Positions 55,871 through 64,000 of a DNA stretch of 64,000 nucleotides are shown in pieces. The DNA lies in NCBI GenBank assembly GCA_003116995.1, contig BDSL01000173.1:1-64000 (forward strand). Reading direction: 5' to 3'. The notes under the pieces were generated by a model. The model had not been told where the DNA came from. It did not search any database and worked only from the letters and a program-made list of their open reading frames with translations. The stretch comes from Yamagishiella unicocca (lineage: Eukaryota; Chlorophyta; Chlorophyceae; Chlamydomonadales; Volvocaceae). Within the stretch, counting starts at the first letter, position 1. Each line of letters starts with the position of its first letter. The translations under genes and the position numbers were made by a program.

Positions 55871-57760
55871 AGCAATGAACAGATTTGTGTAGCCCACGTA
55901 GCACGCCCGAACAGCGTTGCACTATCCTTCCAACCCCGTCACAGGCCCTGTTGCGAGGGCGGCAAAACGCTGCACACGACCCACCTTGGTCAGACCGTTA
56001 ACTTACAGTGGCGGGATGGACTGGCCCTGTAGGTGTAGGCTCCAAGCAAGGTTCAGCCATCTCCGCAGTTCAGCCGTCAGCCTGCCCCCGGGATCCTCAA
56101 AGAAGAACAATTCCTTATCCTCCTTGTCCGCAGCTTGTGAGCTTGTGGGCCTGGGGGCACATTGGGAAGTGAATGGCGTGACGACCTCGTCAAAGCACTG
56201 CCAACAACACCGTGAAAGCATTGCCGCAGGTAGGCGTGCAAAACATGCGCCAGCGGGTATGCTAAGATATACCATGTCCTTCATTTCGCGCCGCTGGGGG
56301 TCTATTTTGATTATCCTTGTACCCCCGCGAAAAACACCACCTGGCCACGCGCCAGGTCCTCACTTCAGACCTGCCGACGTGTGCCCACACATTAACGACA
56401 GAGACTCACCCGCAGCCGCCCTGCTGCCGGGGCCCGCGCCAGCTGTTTCACCTTCGGGGTGGGGCGAACAGCAGCATGGGAGCTTGAGCACGGAGCGCTG
56501 CGAAACGTTCGGAGCGCACGAAAAAGCGGACCCCGGAAGCCATGGCACTCCACCTAGAGGGGAGAAAAGCCGAGAGCTGACACCGAGCCTACGCGATTCT
56601 GCGACAGGCCCCGCGCAATGCTGTGGGCGCGGCGCGGCATGCCTCACGCCCCATGCTAGCCGCATACGTGTTCGACAAACAGATGCAGCCGTAGCTTTCA
56701 CGTGCAGCGTGCGGGTCTGTGCGAATTAACGCGGAGGCGCGTAGTCCCAAACATGCAGGGTCAGGAGCCCAGTTGCGGACAACGTACACCCATCCGCGCA
56801 GGCTAAAGCCCCAATGAAATGCTTGTGACATATATTCATAATATTTCCTCACCGCCCCGACGGTGAGTTCACCACCGCCTTTGCAAACAGTGGCAGCACA
56901 CGGCGGCAGCCGCCTTCACCAGCAGCAAGATAAGCAGGAGCTGAGAGCCTGCAACGCTCAAATGCTGCACTTGCCTGCCCTCTCCAGCATCTTGTCAACC
57001 AGCGCAACCGCGTGTTCAGTGCGTCAGTGATCGCGGTAAAGATGGCTTGCTTGATGGTCGCTAGAGGTTGACCGAAACTTCAGAACAATCTGCTAAAGGA
57101 AGGCAAAATGGAGCTTGCAAAGGGCTGAGAACCTGTTTGGGTAGGCACCGCGTTTCATGACAAGTTGCAAAGTGTTGTCGGGAAGGAGGATGAAGCCACT
57201 GTTAGGAATCCGGATACATGGACATGAAAGATGTAACTTCTATGACCACACTGTTTTTCACGATAACGAAGTGGACCAGCCCTTACGTCGTGCTTGCACC
57301 GTCCGTATATCACTGCGGCGACGAGTTGCTTGCGCCAGGTTCGCAGCGTAGAATACGTGCATGACGTAAATCATAAGTTGTTGCCGAAAAGGAATGTTGC
57401 AGCTCCAATCCCCGTTCTCCGCGACCCTTGGAGCATACGCTGACACGAGCACGCGGAACCGCCAGAGTCCCATAATGCGCGTCTTACTATGCCGGGGTTT
57501 CATTGGAATGGAGACGACCATGCAACCATGTATCCCGAGGGACAAGCCCGGAACGACGACAGCATGGTACCCTTAGTCGGAACGCTGAGCAGAGACAGCG
57601 GGACAGGCGCCATGCACCGGACGGCTTCAGTAGTGGAAACCAAACCCCTCCACCATTGTGCCGGAGTGCACACTGAGGAAAGCGCCAAATCCTAGCATGT
57701 CTACAACGGAACCGTTAAATCCACAACAGAAATCAACTGTAGCTATGGCACTTGTAGCCA
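55871..57760. other. Gene-poor region, no assignment
   Basis: Frames up to 270 codons (plus, 55,917-56,729) exist but have no recognisable domain, and their composition follows local base content. The stretch just after 55,870 may still be retrotransposon-derived. No tRNA or terminator-like structure was identified. Confidence 0.4.
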
Positions 57761-58200
57761 CACGATCACTTCCGTACCGAAATCAGTCCGCTAAGGACGC
57801 CAAGAAAACATGTCGCTTTCACTCCCTGCTGTCGGAGCCCTATGCATGGTCGGATGGGCCTCGGGGCCCGGGTTGGAGGGCCGTCGGACAGGTATCCTCA
57901 AAACGCAAGCCCGTATCTCCCCAACTCCAACGAATCTCGTAAAAAGCGCGCACACCACCGTTCTATCATGTTGCAATAACCACGATCACTTCCGTACCGA
58001 AATCAGTCCGCTAAGGACGCCAAGAAAACATGTCGCTTTCACTCCCTGCTGTCGGAGCCCTATGCATGGTCGGATGGGCCTCGGGGCCCGGGTTGGAGGG
58101 CCGTCGGACAGGTATCCTCAAAACGCAAGCCCGTATCTCCCCAACTCCAACGAATCTCGTAAAAAGCGCGCACACCACCGTTCTATCATGTTGCAATAAC
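57761..58200 (+). repeat. Perfect 220-bp tandem duplication
   Basis: 57,761-57,980 and 57,981-58,200 appear identical base for base; both start CACGATCACTTCCGTACCGA and end CATGTTGCAATAAC. There is no spacer. The segment carries a short frame with no recognised product. The identity points to a very recent duplication or an assembly duplicate. Confidence 0.93.
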
Positions 58201-60090
58201 ATAAGCTGAAAAGCTGTTTATTGTTGTATTTCTTCTTTCGTTTCAACTTTACCGAGGGGCCCCCCCTGATCACCCCCGCGGTCATCGCCAGGACAGCAGT
58301 GGATGTGTAGGGCGATCACCTGCACGCCGCTGGTCAGATGGAGGCGGGATCCTGGTGTCGACTCGAGGCACGAGGAGCTCTAGCATCTCCCGGCCATCCG
58401 CCGCTGAGCGCCCTGTTATGCCGTTGCCGCCGCAGTGGATGTGGATGCTGTTGTCCCACTGTCCGCCGCTGCCTCTCCCCCCACTATCACTGCTGCTGTT
58501 TTGCCGATAGGCATTTCCCGTATCAGATTCACCAAGCAACTCCTCCATCTTCTGCTCGACGAGGGAACTCCGCTCTGCCGACGAAGTAGAATCACGTTGA
58601 TTGCTTGCTCGTCCAAGCGAATCAAAAGCAGCCGTGGAAACAGCTTGCCAATGGCGCACAAGCAAGTACTGCAATTCCCTTTCTCCGAGTGATAGGATAG
58701 CAGCGCTCGTGTTAGGGCTTGGCTTCTAGCGCTCCTGCGGACACACTCGGCCGTGTGAAGGAGGCTGGAGATGCCGCCAATGCCACCTGCGCTACTTGGC
58801 GGACGATACCCAGCTTATGAGCACGGGCGGCTTCATGCGTGGATGGCTGAGCGGCGGCAGGACCAATTGAGGGCCATGGCCGTCCGCCGACGAACGGCCA
58901 CCACCCCGCTGCCGTGACGCGGCCTCCCATCCATCCCTACCTGTGGCCACACCGGCGAGTTGACTGCTCATCACTAGCAGCGGTTCGTGGCTCACCAGCC
59001 GCATCAGCGACAGCGACAGCACCGCAAATGGACGTGGTCGCGGGGGCTTGGGTGCCGGCGCCTCCAGTGACTTCAGTAGCCATGGCCCCGACCCCAAGCA
59101 AGGACTCGTCCTGCACGCACGCCGCCATCACCACTGGCGGGCTACGGGGAACGCGTCACATGACGCACCGGTGGGGCCTCACGGAGCTGCGTGTGGTCGG
59201 GTCGGGTCGTCCGCCCGCGGGGCACAGCCTGTGCAATAGCTGGACCGACGTGGGGGAGCGGGGACCCTTACGTGGGGGAGCGGGGACCCTTACGTGGGGG
59301 AGCGGGGACCCTTACGTGCTGCAGTTAGGACGATGACGGAAAACGGCAGAGGGCGTGTTGGTGTGTGTGTTGAGTGTGCGGGAGCGGGCTCTGTTGGGTC
59401 CGTCCCATTGATGTGCCTAGGGAGACGGTAGGCGCTTTCAGCGCAGCGCCCGGGGCAGGCAAGGATGGGCCGGGGCTGCGGACTGCTGCCGGGCGCTGGT
59501 CACACGTCGTGCACGATGGCAAGCTGCAGCCTGAGGCCGAGCGCCTGTTGCGTCCAGCCAGCAGTGCGGGATGGTGGCGGCATGGAGGGGCCACGCTTGT
59601 GTACCCACCTACAAGGAGGTGCTCTCCTACTTGCGGAACAGAGCGCGTGCACTGAGAGACAGCAGGGGCTGATAGAGGGGTAATGCGCTGGGGTGAGAGA
59701 GCTGAGGGGCCTGGCACAGTAAGCAGCGGACCTGGCAGCTGGGTGGTGCGCCGCTGCGGATGTGACTGGTGGGCGCGGAAAGCAATAGTACAGGAGATGC
59801 TCGTAGGATGTATTTCGTTCCTGAGTAAGTTCATTTGCAAAAGGAAGTCCACCCCGTCCACTGCCTAACGCATCTCCCGATTCTCCCCTTCGGTCGTGCC
59901 GTGCTCGTACCAGCAGTACTGCAAGATGCCGAGGTTGCGATTTCTGTGCCCTACGCACAATTCGTCCTACTACTGCACACTCCGCGGGATGGCTGCCGCA
60001 AGGTATTGCACCTGCGTGTCCTGATTTCCTTCCTTCCGTGCGCCATCAACTTTCGCGGGCTCGCCCTGAGGGCATGTCTCTAGCATTCTA
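58201..60090. other. Unassigned region upstream of the right-edge gene
   Basis: Minus-strand frames at 58,282-58,674 (a 130-codon Ser/Gly-rich frame) and at 58,712-58,930 (ending IVRQVAQVALAASPASF) are gene-like in composition, but I could not connect them into a gene. The promoter of the right-edge gene should lie in the last few hundred bases. Confidence 0.35.
59249..59314 (+). repeat. Three tandem copies of a 22-bp unit
   Basis: Three exact head-to-tail copies of a 22-bp unit that starts CGTGGGGGAG and ends GACCCTTA, at 59,249, 59,271 and 59,293. Confidence 0.95.
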
Positions 60091-63000
60091 ATGGTGTTAT
60101 TCTACAGATACTCCAAGCGTACGTTGGCTTTGTTAGCGGTGATTCTAGTTGTGGAGTATGCAATCGTGCACCGCATTTCTCTCGACGCATTGACTCGCAG
60201 CGAAGCGGGTCTGTCGCAATGGAGACAGCTGGCAACGGACTGCAACTGTACGGACTGTAAGTGCACAGCTAGGTCGACAGGGGCGTGCCGTCCAATGGCC
60301 GCCAGGTGGCGACGAGTTGGGGAGCGTTCGCTTTCCGTGGGTTTCTCGTGACCTTCAAAAAGGAGAACAACATAGCTTTCCTATGACAATGGAGTAATCT
60401 GCGTGCCTGCTGCTGTTCGCTCTGCGTGCCTGCTGTTGACCCCTATCGCAGCTCAATTTGCCACAGCTGGACACACGCGCTAAGCAATTGATGGCATTAC
60501 CTTACGAGTTATCACATCACCCCGTCACTAACCTGCGCAGGCGAAGTTCGACACCTAACGCTTATTCACGATGGCCTCTACCAGCGTGCCTACTCCGTCC
60601 ACCTGCTGCACCGCGTACTGACAATAAGCTCGGAGGACGGTGACCCCTATGATGCTTTCGATGAAGCGGATGACGACGTTACTGACGAGGACTCGCTCGA
60701 TGGCTTCCGGCACGGCGACGATCCCGCAGCGACCGGCTTGGTCCCTTCCGGCGATGGTGCTCCTAAAGTGCCGTACGCTTACGCACCGGGCGACATGCTC
60801 TCTACCCCGGTGTCGGTCCCAGCCACCTTGCAAGCTGTCGGCCAGGCCCCCACCAGCCCTGCCGCCTCTGCACCCAACGCCGTGCCGGCCCTGCCCGCAA
60901 CCCCGAGCAGTCCGCCCGCTGAACCGCAACACCAGCAACATCAGCAGCAGCAGCGCCTCACTTCGCCCCCTGCCGGCGGTGGCGCTGCCTCCGCATTCGC
61001 CGCCGCGGAGGGCGCCGCCGCGCCTGAGTCACCCCGGCTGCTGCAGGCCCTGGTCTGGCAGCCCGGTAAGGTGCTGTCCGTCTTCCCCTGGCAGCTGCGG
61101 GCGCATTTCTTCCTCTCCCTGGCCTCCACCCGCATGTACCTCCTCATGGGCCTGTGGCCCCGTGCCGCGGCAGTGGCGGCTGCGGCGCCCAGGCGCCTGC
61201 GCCAGCCCCCCCCACAGCCCCCCCCTCACGGGCACGGACAGCCCACCGGGGCGGCCGGCGCGGGCACCAGCGGCAGCTCGGTGCCGTACCAGTCGTATCA
61301 GCAACAGGGGCACGGCCATGACGTGCCGTCGCCGCCGTACGGCTACGCCGGCGGCGGCGGTACCGCCAGCGGCGGTGGCGGCGGTTTCCCGCCCGCTCAC
61401 CCGCACGCTCAGGCGCAGGCTACCGCACACGCCTACGCGCAGTACGCCCACGGGTACGACGGCACGGGCGGGCTGTACGGCATCAGCCGTACGGTGACGG
61501 ATGAGAGCCAGAGCCTGGCGGCGGCGCTGTCGGCGCTGGGCCGGGGCGTGCCGGTGTTCGTGCCTCCGGAAATGCTGGTTCAGCACGGGGTGCAGGTGGG
61601 TGGGGAAAGAACATCCGCGATGGGTGGGGATGGGGGCGGTGAGGGGGGAAGGGGGGTGCACCGAGCTAACCAGTGGACCCGTGGGTGGGGGGTGAGGCGG
61701 CGCACACTGGTGGGGTGTGCGGCAGGCCTGCGCCCAGAGGGTGTACGGCGTTTCGTTTGAGACGCCCTGGAGATGTGGAGCACGCGCGGCTTCACGCGGT
61801 GTACCTGCTGCTGGTCGCCCCCCGGCCATGAGGGGGTGAGGCGGTAGGGGAGCGGCGGGGGGAGCGGAACGGGGGAGCGGCCGGGGGAAAGCGGGGGGGG
61901 GCCAGAGGGGATCGACCGCCGGGAAGGTACGGCAGATGGAGCAGTCATAATGCTGGGCAGGGTAGCCGGCTTCATGGTGCAGCGGTTTGAACTGCAGCTG
62001 TCCCCCCGCCTCCCCGGCCCCCCTCGCTTGCAAGTTCCCCGGTGTCGACCACCGGGGATGTGGCCGCAGCTACCACCGCCGCGACCCCTGCAGGCTGAAC
62101 CCCTGTCCCCCTTATGGCCCCCCCCCGTCCCTTCCCGCTCCTCCCGTCGCCCCCCTTAGGAGGACCTCATGGCCAGCTGCGTCTTCAAGCCGGCGGTACG
62201 GCACGCGCCCGGGGCCTCAGCGGCAGCAGGCGGCGGCGGGGACGGCGGCATCGGGGTTGCGGGTGAGCTCAGCGCCCTATGCCGCCCCACTAGGGGGGTC
62301 AGTGCCGCCCCACTAGGGGGGTCAGTGCCGCCCCACTAGGGGGTCAGTGCCGCCCCACTAGGGGGGTCAGTGCCGCCCCACTAGGGGGTCAGTGCCGCCC
62401 CACTAGGGGGGTCAGTGCCGCCCCACTAGGGGGGTCAGTGCCGCCCCACTAGGGGGTCAGTGCCGCCCCACTAGGGGGTCAGTGCCGCCCCACTAGGGGG
62501 TCAGTGCCGCCCCACTAGGGGGTCAGTGCCGCCCCACTAGGGGGTCAGTGCCGCCCCACTAGGGGGGTCAGTGCCGCCCCGCTGGCGTCCCGTGTTACGT
62601 TGTTGGGGACATGGCTGCGACGGAGGGTATGGCAGTTGGGACATGGTGGCGGTTAGCTGGGGAAAGGGAGGGAGGGGGAGGATGCCGTCAACCGCACACG
62701 ATCCCTTCCAGCCCCCCCCCTTATGTTCCCAATCCTCACTCCCTCGGCCCCCCTCCACCACCCCCAACCACCATGGGCCCCGACCCGTGGGTTTCCTCTC
62801 GTAACCCCTCTCCCCTCCCCCGCCCCAACCCGGTCTTCTCGCTCCCCTCCCTCCCCCCCACCCCCCAGGCGGCGGCCCGCTGCCCCGCTGGCGCGTGTGG
62901 CCCTCCCTGCTGAGCCGCTGGGTGGCGCACATCGCGGGGCGCATAGCCCACCACGGGGGACGTGCGGCGGCTAAGCTGCGACAGGCGGGGGCAGGCGGCC

Positions 63001-63198
63001 AAGGACCGGACGGGGCCGACCCAGGGGACGGTCGGCGGGGCGCGCCGGCGGGTGCTGCGTCTCCCCAGCCCCAGCACGCCTACGTGGAGTGCCGGCTGTA
63101 CCGCACCGACCGCGCGCGCAACGTGTCCCACACCTGCCCCGCGGTGCTGACGGTGCTGCCCTCGCCGCCGCGTGGCGCGCGACTGGCGCACCCCCACC

Positions 63199-63229
<31 letters not shown>

Positions 63230-64000
63230 GCAGCAACAACAGCAGCAACCACCGACAACCCATGGCGCCGCAGCTGCCACCGCCGCAGCAGCCGCACCAG
63301 CAGCTGCGTCCTCGTGCTCCGCCGGCGGCGGCGCCTGCCCGGCCGGCGCTCCCTCCCCGTCGCCTCCCCCCCCTCACCTGCACCACCAGCAGCAGCTGAC
63401 GCCGCCACCTGGTGGTAGCGGTGGTCGGCAGCCGCGCTCGCGGCTGCTGCGGCGGCTCTGGCTGGACCTGCGCTACATGCTGTACGGCGTCGCTATGCCG
63501 TACAAGTGGGCTCCCATCCTTGCCGGCTTGCTCAGCCCGCACATGTTCCTGCTGGCCTGCTTGCCGGCGGTGCGGTCGCTGGGGCTGATGGGCCCCTTCA
63601 CAGTGCGCATCTGCGCCTACCACGCCGTATGTGAGGCCGGGGGGGTGAGGAAGGAGGGAGGGGGGTAAAGGATAATCCGCGAATCGAAGGAGGGGGGAGG
63701 GCTGGGGCCCGCCCAGGGGTTGGGGGGCGGCGCTAGCAGTGGACGCGTGGCCACGCCTTGGTCAGTGGGTGGGCGGGTGCGGACAGCTGGGTCGGTATGC
63801 GGTCACTGCACCTCACCCCCCTCCCCTCCCTGAGGCGGCCCCGCCACCACCTCTTCACCCCCACGCTCCGGACCCGCGCGCCGCCTCCCGCTGCAGGCCT
63901 GGTGCTTACGGGCGCGGACCACCTGCTGCTGCTGCGACTGGCTTCGGAGCTGTGGCTGCGAGTCAGGCGGGGCCGGGGGCCGGGCGGCCGCGGCTGGCGG
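60091..64000 (+). CDS. Unrecognised multi-exon membrane protein, 5' part
   Basis: Function not recognised. Proposed exons: 60091-60256, 60541-61595, 61726-61798, 61936 to about 61961 or 61976, 62160-62262, 62869-63630, 63897 to beyond the window. Phases fit at every join except that the exon 4 end has several in-phase donors. The start ATG leads into a signal-anchor-like segment (TLALLAVILVVEYAIV, about 11-26). CNCTDCEVRHLTLIHDGLYQ follows; its last Cys is built across the first splice. Next come an acidic tract and long Gln/Gly/Pro/His-rich stretches, with a conserved-looking block SVFPWQLRAHFFLSLASTRM in exon 2. Exon 6 ends in hydrophobic segments (WAPILAGLLSPHMFLLACLP, GLMGPFTVRICAYHAV), continued in exon 7 by LVLTGADHLLLLRLASEL. 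This suggests a multi-pass membrane protein with large disordered loops. Confidence 0.7.
62279..62580 (+). repeat. 22/23-bp minisatellite in an intron of the right-edge gene
   Basis: Thirteen copies of GTCAGTGCCGCCCCACTAGG plus two to four further G, so units are 22 or 23 bp depending on a G5 or G6 run. It lies in the intron between exons ending 62,262 and starting 62,869. CTAG-containing palindromic cores recur every unit. Confidence 0.95.

Overview
The window looks like nuclear DNA of a green alga of the Chlamydomonas/Volvox type (Chlamydomonadales). It is GC-rich, and its genes are cut by many short GC-rich introns with GTGAGT/GTGCGT-like donors. It encodes a chloroplast LHCP-import factor (LTD) found in green plants and algae, and its proteins carry the Gly/Ala/Gln/Pro-rich insertions typical of these algae. 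No species can be named from the sequence alone. There is no prokaryotic operon structure, CRISPR array or rRNA.

Layout. 1-11,060 is repeat territory. An AT-rich satellite (601-7125) is built of two related monomers, A (195 bp) and B (207 bp), with a 998-bp higher-order unit in the middle. It is bracketed by the same 18-bp G/T-rich minisatellite in opposite orientations (1-525 and 7163-8570) and followed by a GGN-rich compound repeat. 11,060-14,238 has no recognised gene but holds a fold-back element. 14,239-26,307 (minus) is a complete 18-exon SEC10/EXOC5 exocyst gene. 28,127-28,642 (plus) is LTD. 29,660-31,334 (minus) is a six-exon FAM136A homologue. It is divergent from 31,561-37,466 (plus), a 12-exon TAH18/NDOR1 diflavin reductase of cytosolic Fe-S protein assembly. 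39,640-53,060 is a tandem array of 24 units of about 520 bp with decayed copies at both ends. 53,100-60,090 is gene-poor, with a Ty3/gypsy remnant, a perfect 220-bp tandem duplication and small repeats. 60,091-64,000 (plus) is the 5' part of an unrecognised multi-exon membrane-protein gene that runs off the window.

The SEC10, TAH18 and FAM136A models were built by joining exons by hand. In each case the summed exon length is a multiple of three (3093, 2403 and 423 nt), and the joined protein follows the family from end to end. The genes have unrelated jobs: secretion, thylakoid antenna biogenesis, a mitochondrial Cys-motif protein, and Fe-S assembly. The only arrangement suggesting shared control is the FAM136A/TAH18 divergent pair, with 226 bp between start codons.

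The most notable signals are the two-monomer satellite with a higher-order unit and mirror-image minisatellite borders, a dispersed element that repeatedly sits just inside intron edges of SEC10 and TAH18, and the homogenised 520-bp array.
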